Shown here: in pieces, positions 27,142 to 38,290 of the stretch
Layout of the letters: each line of letters opens with the position of its first letter
How positions within the stretch are numbered: the stretch's first letter is position 1
Assembly: GCA_037976565.1 (NCBI GenBank)
Contig: CP137675.1
Span: 32,191,820-32,255,819, forward strand
Direction: 5' to 3'
DNA: 64,000 nt
From: Mesocentrotus franciscanus
Lineage: Eukaryota; Echinodermata; Echinoidea; Camarodonta; Strongylocentrotidae
The notes under the pieces: generated by a model
Told to the model about the DNA's origin: nothing
What the model saw: only the letters and a program-made list of their open reading frames with translations
Databases searched by the model: none
Program-made: the position numbers and the translations under genes

Positions 27142-27487
27142 GGACACACCCACCCCCCGGCAAATAACCAACGGGATAATTACCCCCAAGGACAATTACC
27201 CCCCGGAAAATTACCCCCGAGGACAATTACCCCCCGAAAAAATTATGCTTTTATTAAAACCAACTTAATTTCAGGGTGGACCTTTAATGAACAGGGGGGG
27301 GGTAAGTTTTGCGCGGGGCGGGGGGGAGGGGTAATTGTCCTAGGGGTTATTTCCAGGGTTGGGGGTAATTGTCCTTGGGGTTATTTTCAGGGTTGGGGGT
27401 AATTGTCCTTGGGGAGTAATTTTCCGGGGGTAATTGTCCTTCGGGTGTAGTTTTCCAGGGGTGATTGTCCAGGGGGTAATTGTCCTG
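27142..27487. mobile_element. Foldback element whose inverted arms are tandem AATTACCCCC units
   Basis: The left arm (about 27142-27240) has repeated units of about 15-16 bp such as GGACAATTACCCCCGA. The right arm (about 27300-27487) carries the same units in inverted orientation (GGGGTAATTGTCCTTG). A short AT-rich centre separates them. Long inverted repeats built from short tandem units are the architecture described for sea-urchin TU foldback transposons; whether this is that family is inference. No coding sequence. Confidence 0.7.
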
Positions 27488-27767
27488 ATACGCTACGCAC
27501 AGGCGCGGATTCAGGCTCCCCCTTTTTTGCGGTTAACAAAAACAAAAAATAAAAAGACAGAGAAAGAAAGAAAAAGAAAGAGAAAAGAGAAAAAATAATC
27601 ATGCATATGGCACATGTCATGAAAATGTCATTGACATTGTCATTAACCATGTCATTCATGAGATATAAAGCGAACACAATCCATACAGAAAGAAAGGGAA
27701 ACAATATATAGATTCTGACGAAATGAATAGGTGCTCTGCTGCGCTACGCAGCAGATCACCCAATTAC

Positions 27768-28152
27768 AAGGGCGTCAATCGGGGGCACGAGGGACACGAA
27801 CCCCCACGATTTTTCCTAGGGGGACATCATATCAAATGTCCCCCATGTTTTGTCAGAAAAGAAGGGGGACCACCCATTTTGCCCCCCATTTTGATTTTTT
27901 TTTAAAACTTAGTGCCTACTTGACCCCACCCCCCCCCCACTGAGCGAATTTCTCACGAATTGGACAAAAAAAAAATAGTGTTCGCCCCCCTCCGCTTATT
28001 CACCGGCTGGCTGATTGTTATCCAATGTACAAACAAATTGAGAATGATCCTATCTGTTTGGATTGAAATCAATAAAGTTTGAATTTGAATTTGAATTTGA
28101 TTCGCCAATATTATTGTGTCCCCTCCATGCTCAAGCTCGGATCGACGCCCTT
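27768..28152. mobile_element. Nonautonomous element with AAGGGCGTC(A/G)ATC inverted ends, nested LINE tail
   Basis: The left end reads AAGGGCGTCAATCGGGGGC and the right end is the inverse of AAGGGCGTCGATCCGAGC. Between them is G/C-run DNA (GGGGGACATCATATC, CAAATGTCCCCC). A LINE-type tail (AATCAATAAAGTTTGAATTTG repeats, 28065-28100) lies inside, suggesting a later insertion. No transposase frame remains. Confidence 0.58.
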
Positions 28153-28419
28153 GCCGAATTACATCATGTTAAAATACTTTTACGAAAACAAATTATGTAT
28201 TATTCCATTCTAAAAGGAAAAAAATCCATCCAACACTGACCCGATAAGAATAGAAAATACTTTTATTGAGAGAACCGAATCATTAATTTTCTCATGAATT
28301 CTTATTCATGAGTCACTTGACTGGAAGTATCGCATTGCTAATATATCTTCTAAGCTTTCCAGAAATATAGGTTTTTTATCCAATCTCAGATATTTTAAAC
28401 CCACCAATCTATATTTACA

Positions 28420-31155
28420 GGTATATCAGGTCATGTGTTACGGGTAATCACTGTTTATAGACCACCGTCAAACAAGAAAAATGGGAAATCTCCCACCCAT
28501 TTTCTTGAAGAATTCTCTACACTTGTCGAAACTCTCTGTGTATATCAACACGAATTATTGACTACTGGAGACTTTAACCTCCACATAGATATTCCTGGCA
28601 ATAACTATGCTGAGTCTTTCATCGAGCTAATCCAGTCGTATTGCCTTGAAATTCACCAGACTGGGCCAACACACTCATCTGGTCACAACCTAGACCTCAT
28701 TATTTGTAGGAGTGGGACTGATCTGGTGTCCAATACTTCAGTCAATGATTGCCTTCCATCCGATCATTCAGCGGTTGTTTGTAACCTTCGGTTTGATCAA
28801 CCAAAGAAAGTCACTAAGCATGTTGTTACAAGGAAGTTAAAGAGTATCGACATGGACAAATTTCTTCCTGAGATATCAGCTGTGTCTTCGTCTGTGCTTG
28901 CTGAGCTGTCAGATGTTGATAGCCTTGCTAGCATGTTGTGCTCCAAACTCAGGGAAAAGCTTGATGTCCATGCTCCACTTGTAGAGAGAAACGTGATTCT
29001 CCGTCCTGATAGCCCATGGTACACCGACTCTCTTCGTGAGGCCAAACGCGATAGGAGGCGCTGTGAGAGGCAGATGCTTAAAAGTGGTCTCCGAGTACAT
29101 AAGGACGTCTATCGAGCACACTGTCGGAGATATCATGAGCTTTTATCGAAGGCAAAGAGAGACTATTACCTTGAGAAAATTGAAGCCAGCAACCAACAAG
29201 GCTTGTTTAGGTTGGTTAAAACGTTGTCATCACCAACAGGGAGTAAAGTTCTTCCAACAACTGGCTCTCCAGTAGAATTAGCCAATCGCTTTGCTAATCT
29301 AAGGGCCAAGTTGATGCAAGCTCCTGGTGGAGAACTATCCATAGAACTGGATGATCAGTGTCATTCTAATCTACATGCTTTCCAAGAGGTCTGTGAGGAT
29401 GATGTTGATCGTATAATTAAATCATCCTCATCTTCAACATGTGAACTTGATCCCTTGCCAACAATAGTCACCAAGAAATGTGTCAGTAAACTACTCCCAG
29501 TTATAACTGCTATGGTGAATGCGAGTTTATCTTCGGGGATTGTGCCATGTCAATTTAAAACAGCTATTGTTACTCCTTTTTATAAAGAAGGCGGGGTCTT
29601 CACAGGAAGATCTTAAGAACTACCGGCCAGTAGCTAATTTGAACTTTATAAGTAAGGTGATAGAGAAAGCGGCAACAACACAAATTGTGGACTATCTAAC
29701 AGAAAACAATTTGCTTGTTCCTACTCAGTCAGCATACAAAAAACATCATAGTGTTGAGACTGCTCTCGTCAGGGTGCAGAATGATATCGCACTTTCCCTT
29801 GACCAGCGGAAGGAAACCCTCTTGGTGTTGTTGGATTTCACTTCGGCCTTCGCCATTATTGATCATTCCATAATGCTGGACAGATTTAGTAAACGATATG
29901 GATTTGAAGGTTCTGTTTACCAATGGTTGTCTTCATACCTTTTGGAAAGATCACATGTAGTAAAGATTGGAAATGACTATTCTCATAACGTAATAGATGA
30001 TTCAGGTGTCCCTCAGGGTTCTGTTATGGGGCCCATTCTGTTCACCTTGTATAGTGCTCCAATTTATGACATCATCAAGGCTCATGGTCTTAACTGCATG
30101 ATATATGCAGATGATATTCATGTCTATCTCTCTTTCCCTTCAAGTAGTAGGGACATAGCTGTTTGTCGTATCAATGCCTGCATTAAAGACATAATATTGT
30201 GGTCAACTAAGAACATGTTACTTGTCAATGCTTCTAAGACTGAGGTGATACATTTTACGTCTATATTTGTTCCTAGTACACTAAATTCTCTAATTGTCAA
30301 TGTTGATGGAGTTAACATCCCTGCAGTCCAAAAAGCCCGCAACCTTGGTGTCATCATGGACAAGCATCTGTCAATGTCAGATCACATCACCAAGACTTGT
30401 CAATCGGCTGTCTCGGCCATTCGCAAAATTGGACAGATTAGGCATTATCTTAATCGTAAATCTATTGCAATCCTTGTTCACTCCTTAATCATGTCCCATG
30501 TTGATAAATGTAATGCCCTATTCTATGGTCTACCCAAAAAGCAATTGAATCGTGTTCAGAGAATCCAGAATACAGCAGCAAGGCTCATAACAGGCGCTCG
30601 CTCTAGAGACCCAATTTCACCTATATTGTTTGATCTCCATTGGTTACCAGTAGAAAACGTGTCCTTTTTAAGATATTCATTTTATGTTTTAAGGCTCAGA
30701 ATTACCTCTCTCCACACTACATGTCAGAACTTGTTCATCAGTATACACCAAAACGCAACCTCAGATCATTCTCACAATATCTTCTTTCTGTTACGCCTAC
30801 TAACACACAGACGTATGGCAACAGAGCCTTTTCAGTCTCCGCTCCTGTACTCTGGAATTATCTACCTTTAGTAATAAGAAAAATTAACTCACTTGCAATG
30901 TTTAAGACTGCTGTCAAAACTTATCTATTTTCAAAGTAATTATTGTTTGTTGTAGTGGAATATCATTCGATGTAATTTAATTTGTAATTTGTATGTAATA
31001 ATGTTATTATCTATAATATGTATGTAATAATGTAGGCCTAATATGTAATATGTATGTAATAATGTAAGTTGTATAAATGTAAAGCGCATAGAGGATTATC
31101 ATCGATGATTATTATGCGCTATATAAATCTCAATTATTATTATTATTATTATCAT
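28420..31155 (+). mobile_element. CR1/L2-like non-LTR retrotransposon, 5'-truncated, two frameshifts
   Basis: Reading order: C-terminal part of an APE-type endonuclease (VYRPPS, TTGDFNLHID, DLIICRSG, SDHSAVV), a linker, and a reverse transcriptase with YRPVANLNFISKVIEK, LLDFTSAF, GVPQGSVMGPILF and the catalytic YADD (about 30105). The ORF2 tail follows (FDLHWLPVE, NRAFSVSAPVLWNYLPL, FKTAVKTYLFSK, ending at 30939). The frame changes at about 29588 and again at about 30655, and motif A has AFAIIDH where AFD is usual, so no active protein is made. The 3' UTR ends with a hairpin (ATTATGCGCTATATAAATC) and (ATT)n. Missing N-terminal endonuclease indicates 5' truncation. Confidence 0.9.
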
Positions 31156-31189
31156 TATTGATAAAATATTTGTTTTTTTATAAAATCGT

Positions 31190-32985
31190 GTAATACGACT
31201 GATGAAAAAGAGTGATTTTCGTAATCCCAGTCTTCCACTACTTGTTTAATTAAAAATTCTCCCAGAATCTGATCTATCAAACCTTAATATATAAGTTTTC
31301 ATGTTTAAGTATCACAAAGGGATTCTCCCAGTATTTTTCGATATTATGTTTAGAACAAATTTTTCATTCCATACGTATCACACTCGTACACGGCATAATC
31401 TTTGTGTTCCCATTACCCGTTCAACTATACGAACCCATTCTATCCGTTTTACAGGAGTACATGAATGGAATTCAAGTTGTAATAACCTTAAATCCAGCTC
31501 CACACTTTCTCGTTTTAGAACTCTTTTCAAATGTTACATTTTTGAAACAATGTCATCCTTGACTGAGTAGACCCTTTCTTATCTTTCTCACTCTCACCTC
31601 TTCCCTTTCTTCTCTTTCTCTTTATCACCTCTTCCCTTTCTTCTCTTTCTCTTTATCACCTCTTCCCTTTCTTCTCTTTCTCTTTATCACCTCTTCCCTT
31701 TCTTCTCTTTCTCTTTATCACCTCTTCCCTTTCTTCTCTTTCTCTTTATCACCTCTTCCCTTTCTTCTCTTTCTCTTTATCACCTCTTCCCTTTCTTCTC
31801 TTTCTCTTTATCACCTCTTCCCTTTCTTCTCTTTCTCTTTATCACCTCTTCCCTTTCTTCTCTTTCTCTTTATCACCTCTTCCCTTTCTTCTCTTTCTCT
31901 TTATCACCTCTTCCCTTTCTTCTCTTTCTCTTTATCACCTCTTCCCTTTCTTCTCTTTCTCTTTATCACCTCTTCCCTTTCTTCTCTTTCTCTTTATCAC
32001 CTCTTCCCTTTCTTCTCTTTCTCTTTATCACCTCTTCCCTTTCTTCTCTTTCTCTTTATCACCTCTTCCCTTTCTTCTCTTTCTCTTTATCACCTCTTCC
32101 CTTTCTTCTCTTTCTCTTTATCACCTCTTCCCTTTCTTCTCTTTCTCTTTATCACCTCTTCCCTTTCTTCTCTTTCTCTTTATCACCTCTTCCCTTTCTT
32201 CTCTTTCTCTTTATCACCTCTTCCCTTTCTTCTCTTTCTCTTTATCACCTCTTCCCTTTCTTCTCTTTCTCTTTATCACCTCTTCCCTTTCTTCTCTTTC
32301 TCTTTATCACCTCTTCCCTTTCTTCTCTTTCTCTTTATCACCTCTTCCCTTTCTTCTCTTTCTCTTTATCACCTCTTCCCTTTCTTCTCTTTCTCTTTAT
32401 CACCTCTTCCCTTTCTTCTCTTTCTCTTTATCACCTCTTCCCTTTCTTCTCTTTCTCTTTATCACCTCTTCCCTTTCTTCTCTTTCTCTTTATCACCTCT
32501 TCCCTTTCTTCTCTTTCTCTTTATCACCTCTTACCTTTCTTCTCTTTCTCTTTATCACCTCTTCCCTTTCTTATCTTTCTCTTTATCACCTCTTCCCTTT
32601 CTTATCTTTCTCTTTATCATCTCTTCCCTTTCTTCTCTTTCTCATTCTGAACTCTCCCTTTTGTTTGTATTGCTCTTGTGTGTTTCTGCGTGATTGTGGG
32701 TGTGTGCATATACATGGGTGATACCTGCTGATCCTGATTTTCTTTCTTATTCTTAATGTACGTATATTTATACACCTAGTAAGTTTCATTCATTTCGCTA
32801 TTTAATTTACCTTGTCTACCTTGTTAGGGGCCTCATGTACAAGCACAAGTTGTCTCCTAGAGGTCCTGGTCTATTATTTATTTTTTATTTATGATTTGTA
32901 ATGTTTTTTATGATGCCATATATACTGAATTATCATAACATTTAATTTAGAGGAATCCGACTAATATTAATTTGTTCTGACTAAT
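31190..32985 (+). mobile_element. Second LINE 3' end, split by a minisatellite
   Basis: The frame 31301-31570 (FKYHKGILPVFFDIMF, SFHTYHTRTRHNLCVP, HSIRFTGVHEWNS, FRTLFKCYIFE) matches the C-terminal signature of non-LTR ORF2 proteins ('Y.TR......P..RT......I...G...WN'). The 3' UTR resumes beyond the minisatellite at about 32645 and includes AGGGGCCTCATGTACAAGCA. Upstream parts of the element are absent. Confidence 0.65.
31571..32643 (+). repeat. 31-bp minisatellite, about 34 copies
   Basis: Unit TTTATCACCTCTTCCCTTTC followed by TTCTCTTTCTC (31 bp), repeated almost without change from 31621 to about 32520. Variant units (TTACC, TTATCTT, ATCATCTC) cluster at the right end. It lies inside a LINE 3' UTR. 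Strictly pyrimidine-rich on the plus strand. No spacers, so not CRISPR-like. Confidence 0.97.
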
Positions 32986-33146
32986 AATAATAAAGGCATT
33001 TATAATGCGCAACATATCCACCCAGAGAGTGCTCAAGGCGCTTACAATGAGCTACATATAAACTATACTTAGAGACAATTATGCTTACATTGCATTTTAC
33101 ATGGTGAAAACAGATGTTAATTATAGTTCAAGTTGGCCATTAGATG
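32985..33146 (-). mobile_element. Element 3' end at the duplication breakpoint
   Basis: On the minus strand the segment reads AGCGCCTTGAGCACTCTCTG then GGTGGATATGTTGCGCATTA, then TAAATGCC and a TTATT tail, a common hairpin-ended SINE/LINE tail. Homology between the GAS1-like copies starts immediately to its right, at about 33147. Confidence 0.55.
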
Positions 33147-33709
33147 TTTGGATGTACAGAATAACCTGGTTGCGTGTTCTAACTTTCCAACACCTGTGAC
33201 TTCAACGGTGAATAGCGTAGCGGTAGCTGGGACACCGGGTCATGTTACACCTGGCACGACACGCCCACCAAACACGTGCACGGCTGCTAAGATTGTTTGT
33301 GATGGGGTAGCCTCGTGCCAAGCCGCTCTCAGGAATGTATTGAAGGTGTGCGATGTTTCAGGATCGGCCATTGGAACCGATGACGATGCGTGTAGCATGA
33401 TGTGTGTAAAAGCCATGAATAAACTCGAAGAGCAACAAACGGATGCTGTCCAGTTTAATATGGAAGTGTGATTGCATGGATGAGAGCGGTACGGTGAGGG
33501 GGGATTCCCCCATGTCTGCCCCGTGGTGTCATGTATCCAACGACACTTTCTTGGCAAAGTGTGAGGCGACTAATCAGACGAACCGTTTAGTCAAGGATGA
33601 TGGTCCGGGTGGGAACGGGACTCCGAGCCTGAGATTAAGCTGTCCTCAGAGATGGTTGTACTTGGTAATGAGCTGTGTGCTAGTGATATTTCTTGACCAC
33701 ACCCTATGA
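33147..33709 (+). pseudogene. Truncated, frameshifted duplicate of the GAS1-like gene
   Basis: It matches 39907-40515 base for base over most of its length. The copy lacks the signal peptide and all but the last two cysteines of domain 1. Domain 2 is preserved up to about 33450, where a 4-bp insertion (cagtttaatatgg against cagttatggg) shifts the frame. The original frame resumes in a different register (WKCDCMDESG) and ends with the same hydrophobic tail (QRWLYLVMSCVLVIFLDH). A 48-bp in-frame deletion follows the last cysteine. No product with a signal peptide can be read, so a pseudogene is the best call; use as an exon of another transcript cannot be excluded. Confidence 0.85.
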
Positions 33710-36010
33710 AATCTGTAAGCTTTTCATTGTACATCACCTGGACAACAGCAATCATTTTTATTTTTACTTTCAAAAAGTAAAAAATGTGATTTGTTATCTT
33801 ATTAGGAAAAATGACAAATCATTCGCGCTATGAATTACCTCAGAATCATTGTTGGAACTCATTATTGGAGAAAATGCATTCTTTGTAGATACCAAAACGT
33901 TGTCAAAATGCACCTCTTTGACGGGTAAAATATCTCAAAATTATATTCATATACATGTACTTTAAGCAGTGTTAAAGTACATTTAGTGCGAGAAAACGTT
34001 TTGTTTAAAAGGAGATATATTGATATATCAATCAGATAGTAGAAGTGACATCGCAACAAAACGTGAGAAATTGCTCATAAAGTGCGTTATCCTTTATAGT
34101 TAATCTCTCAACGCTAAGTCCAAACAGAGGCCTTTGTTGCCTTCTGTGGGGCGTATGCATCATATTCATAATAGGTTTAATGGCAATTTTGCAATCCATT
34201 AGACAATATTCTTCGGATAATTTATGCAGGACATGCGTGCCTGCGTGAAAAAAATATGGCTCGTAAGAATGTACTACACTAAAAATACTTTGTGTGTCAA
34301 AGGATAGTCTTGAGATTACAATACATTATATTTCGGTGTTTTTATAGAATGTATATATAGATGGGGCAGTGCCAATGTAGTCAAAATCAAATTGCAATGG
34401 GAAAAAAATGTATCGCATCACATTACCATCACTGAATATCCCTTTGAATGCGAGATATATACATAATGTATTTAAGAATGTATGGGTATATAAAAAAGGA
34501 TTTAGGTTTTGATAAAGATTTATCTCGTTACTTTTTACCTCGAAAAGGTGCACAAGGGGTACGCTTGTTCAAACTGTACGTGAAAGTGTCTCATTTTTCT
34601 CTTGTTTCTGTTTTAGGAATATTTCATGATCTTTCAGATAAAAGTTACAAATTGAGAGCTTTTAAATTATACAATTAGATACATTATACATTCATATATC
34701 TCGCCTCATATTAAATTGACATCATAGAGTAAGTCAACCATCTTTAGAGATGATAAATTGTGGAAATGATTTTTTTTAAATATCAAGTGTAGTCTAGTAT
34801 ACATGTATATAAATATCGTTCTAATTTCTTTTGACATGGGACCATTGTAAATCGTTTTTTAATTTACATTTATGTTCTATATTCGTTGATTTTTTTTTAA
34901 ATAACATTATACCAATATGTTTTAATGTAAAATGTAAACAAATGTTTTTATATTTATGTTTTTGATAGCCTTGACTTGTTACAAGTTGCGGAATATATGG
35001 ATTCTTAGAAGATATCAATATTTTTCTGCAAGTTTTATTTTGCCTTTGCATTACCAGCAAAGATAGGATTCTTCTACATGTACTAAAGTCTGGTGAATAT
35101 TTGGAAGGGTGTTATATAAATCATGCATTTTTAGTAGCATTGTAAAATAATTTGGAGCTATTTGTACATATTAACATGAGGACTATTACATTTATGTGGA
35201 TAGCAGATGAACTATATAAACTATTAGAAGATGTTAGTGAATTGTAAATTGATCTGATTTTGTTGAGAGTAAAAGTTCTTAGCTTCGGAGGGAAAAAGTG
35301 CTATGAACGTTTTCTAACGAAAATTTTACATAAACTTAAAGAGTGTTGCGCCTATGGTTTATAATACACTACACACTTCAAATTTAAATCCAAATACAAA
35401 ATAGCCAAAGAACGGTAGACTTCCAACAGGCTAGATTAAACATTTTATTTGGTAGATGGAACTATTATAGTGTTCAATCAAAAATTATAAATTGCGAGGA
35501 AAGACATATCTCAAAACGCCATCGCTCTTTGGCCTTTTAAAACGTTGACTTAATACTGAATTTTTATAGTGTTTATGTTTAGGTAAAATGCAACCTTTGT
35601 GAGAAAAATCATATTTTTGATGCGCTTTGGAGGCAAATCTGCTGTAAATATTGCTAAAAAACAAATCCGATTCGTTCATGTATCTGTCGAACAAAAGCAA
35701 CATTGCACAAATTGCATTGACTTTATATCTACATATATATATATATATATATGAATATACATGGGGAATATTACTATAAATTCATTGAGAAAGAGAAAGT
35801 CATTGCCCTTACCCTTCCACATTATTTCCTTCTTTCTAAAATGTATTTGAAATGTTCATTTATGTTGAATGGTTGAACGTTTCTTCATGGGTATTTCAAC
35901 AATCACCACCACAACCACTACCATGAATACTACTGCTATTACTCCCATCCTCCCCCTCTTCATCCTTCCCCTCCTCCATCTCCTCCTCCTCCCCTGCTCT
36001 TTGCCCCCTC
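33147..36010 (+). repeat. Segmental duplication, copy A (upstream, decayed)
   Basis: The pseudogene plus about 2.3 kb of 3' flank is collinear with 39907-43040. Matching landmarks include the stretch after the stop codon (tacatcacctggacaacagcaatc), aaatgcattctttgtagatacc at 33872, gaacgttttctaacgaaaatttt at 35303, and ttcttcatgggtatttcaa at 35881. By eye the two copies are roughly 90% identical, in the same orientation and about 6.8-7 kb apart. Copy A has about 50 bp near 35580-35640 that copy B lacks. Confidence 0.92.
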
Positions 36011-36025
36011 CCCTCTCCCTAGAGA

Positions 36026-36163
36026 GAGGGGGAGAGAGAGAGAAAGAGAGAGAGAGGAGTGAGTAAGTGAGAGAGAGAGTGTGTGTGTGTGTGTGTGTGT
36101 GCGCGTGTGTGTGTGTGTGTGTGAGTGTGTGAGAAAGAGAAAGAGAGAGAGAGAGAGAGATTT
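36026..36163. repeat. (GA)n/(GT)n compound microsatellite
   Basis: AGAGAGAGAGAAAGAGAG, then GTGTGTGTGTGCGCGTGTG, then GAGAGAGAG. Marks the right end of duplication copy A. Confidence 0.93.
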
Positions 36164-36165
36164 GG

Positions 36166-36255
36166 GCAACTTAAATGAGAGATAACATGATTGAAAATTA
36201 AAAATATAAAAATATGCATGAAATGGGAAAGTGCCTTGGGTAAGTGTGCGCGTAT
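36166..36255 (+). repeat. Dispersed repeat, copy 2
   Basis: Collinear with 27042-27131 (shared ATATGCATGAAATGGGAAAG and TGCCTTGGGTAAGTGTGCGC). Preceded by (GA)n and followed by a short (AT) run. Its family is not recognised. Confidence 0.75.
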
Positions 36256-36259
36256 ATAT

Positions 36260-37700
36260 ATATTGCGAGAAAAAAAAGAAGAGCTGGATAAGAAAATCAA
36301 AAGTAGGCCGATAAGAAGGAAAAACGAGCAAGAAGGGAATAAAATTAATACATGAATGATAGAATATGCATTTCTTGAATTTTTTTTCACAATCACCAAA
36401 CTCATTACACAAACACTGGCTTTGAATAGTGCCGTTGTAAAAGAGATACGACTCTGTATTCGTTTCCTTTTTTCTTATTTTTTTTTAGTCGCATACGATT
36501 CGTTTGTCTCATTGTAATTTCTACTTCGATTAACCGTCTGTACTCTGATCATTGCACAAAATTTGGAGTTGCTATTCTATCTTTACATTGTATGGTGTCC
36601 CCATTACCGTTGGGGAAAAAACAGAATACAAATGAAGGTTAGGTTTTTAACTTTTGTTCACATCTACCGAAGATTTCAAATGAGAACTCTAGAATTGAAA
36701 TGGAGTGACTGGAAACCCAAAAGCTATCATGTTAACATCTGAGCCAGATTCTTAAGAGTTCTTTTCCAATAGAGTCATGAAGAAGTTGGCATGCATTAGA
36801 CATACTTGTTGAAACATGAGTTTGAATAAGACATAAAGGAAGGTAGAAGAAACAATATTCACACGTGTCATTTCGAAGTTCACTTCAGGGAGCTGAAATC
36901 ACCACACACGGCGAATCCGCCGTGACATTCAACGCGAGACTCACACACACACACACGCACGACTATTTTCACTCACGTATATTTCAATAAACTTGAACTA
37001 CGTCAACAGGTTTCGCCCGCGCGCAAATTTACTTTGGGGTCCCCCCGCGTTGAATCAGTTTCCTACCCTCTTCCTCTATGTATGCTCTAACCACCGCTGC
37101 AGTAGTTCGTTCAGCTCCGGTATATTTCCGTCAGTAAATGTTGACTCGTCAGTCTTTCTCGAGTGTTTGATCTGCTCCGAGGATCATGCCTGCTCTTTTT
37201 TATGTCGATCTGCAGGGTTACTAGGGCACAAGGCTTCCATTTTTGTGGTCATCCATCTCATTCCTTTTGGCGCGCGGAAAAGGCGAGGTATGCCTGCCAA
37301 ACGCGGGTAAAAGAAATGGAATTGAAATTTTGAACGATTATAATGTGTCTAATGAGTAATGAGCACTAAATGAATTCCGCTTTAGGAGTTCTTTCTAAGT
37401 ATTGTTAATTCTGTCAAGCCCAAGATGAAATTCGAATATTTGTTGTCTTAAAGATGGGGGAAAAGATATATAGGCTTATCCCTAGTGATCCATTATTATC
37501 TAAATATTTTTGTTGTTCAATTCTGCATTCAATGTTTTTAAGTATCCTGATACATCTTTTTTAATGCATATTTACCCATAGCCTACTAGAACCGGGAGAT
37601 CCTTATGTAAACCCTATTGCAATGAGAGTATTTAGTATCCAGCCGGTTAATGCTATTTCAAAAGTTTGTTATTATAAACCTCTTCAAATTGATGACTGAT
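36260..37700. other. No recognised feature
   Basis: AT-rich DNA with a slightly G+C-richer portion at 36890-37310. A frame there (36993-37310) has no similarity that I recognise, no splice context and no repeat character; it is not called. Confidence 0.4.
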
Positions 37701-37856
37701 ATTTAAACATTCAGCCAACTAAACAGTCAATCTTAAATCTCAACTTTTGCAATGATTTCGTGAGATATCAATTCTGGCACTTTGCTTTCATTTTGCAATG
37801 CCTTTTTTTGCTTCGTGCGGAGAATGAAAAATAAACAATAAAGAAGAAGAAATTGC

Positions 37857-38290
37857 TTGCCCAACTTAGGTTTTCCATCAGACCTAAAACTATTCACGAT
37901 ATACGACTTTGGCCAATCGGCAAAGTTGGCGAAATTAGTATTTCGGGCAAGTCGTTTTCTCAGACAATATATTACCCCCTTCTTTACGTTTATTAATCTC
38001 ACTGGATTCATTTATAAAACACTGCAAACTCCTTTCCCTTACAAAGTTTATAATTTATTTAATACTTACATGGATATTTTATTTTTTGTTAGTTTTGTTT
38101 TTGTTTTGTGGTTTTTCCCCGCTCATTTCAACGTTATATTTTGTTTAATTGATGTGCTCATTATAACTTATTTATATTTGTATGTTCTGTAAATAAGTAT
38201 TGATCATGTTGATACAGGGACCCTTGGACGAGCAGTTTTTGTATAACTGAAAGGGCTACCGTCCTGTCTAAATAAAACGACAAATAAATA
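37857..38290 (+). mobile_element. Probable LINE 3' end
   Basis: The end GGGACCCTTGGACGAGCAGT, then GAAAGGGCTACCGTCCTGTC, then TAAATAAAACGACAAATAAAT is typical of a non-LTR element 3' UTR and tail. The upstream frame (to 38192) is hydrophobic and shows no certain ORF2 signature, so the 5' limit is uncertain. Confidence 0.5.

Noticed and set aside
31571..32643. Possible CRISPR-like array
   Set aside because: Units are contiguous 31-bp copies with no unique spacers, in a eukaryotic retrotransposon context.
36993..37310. 105-codon plus-strand frame
   Set aside because: Composition is not repetitive, but no family, start context or splice evidence was found.
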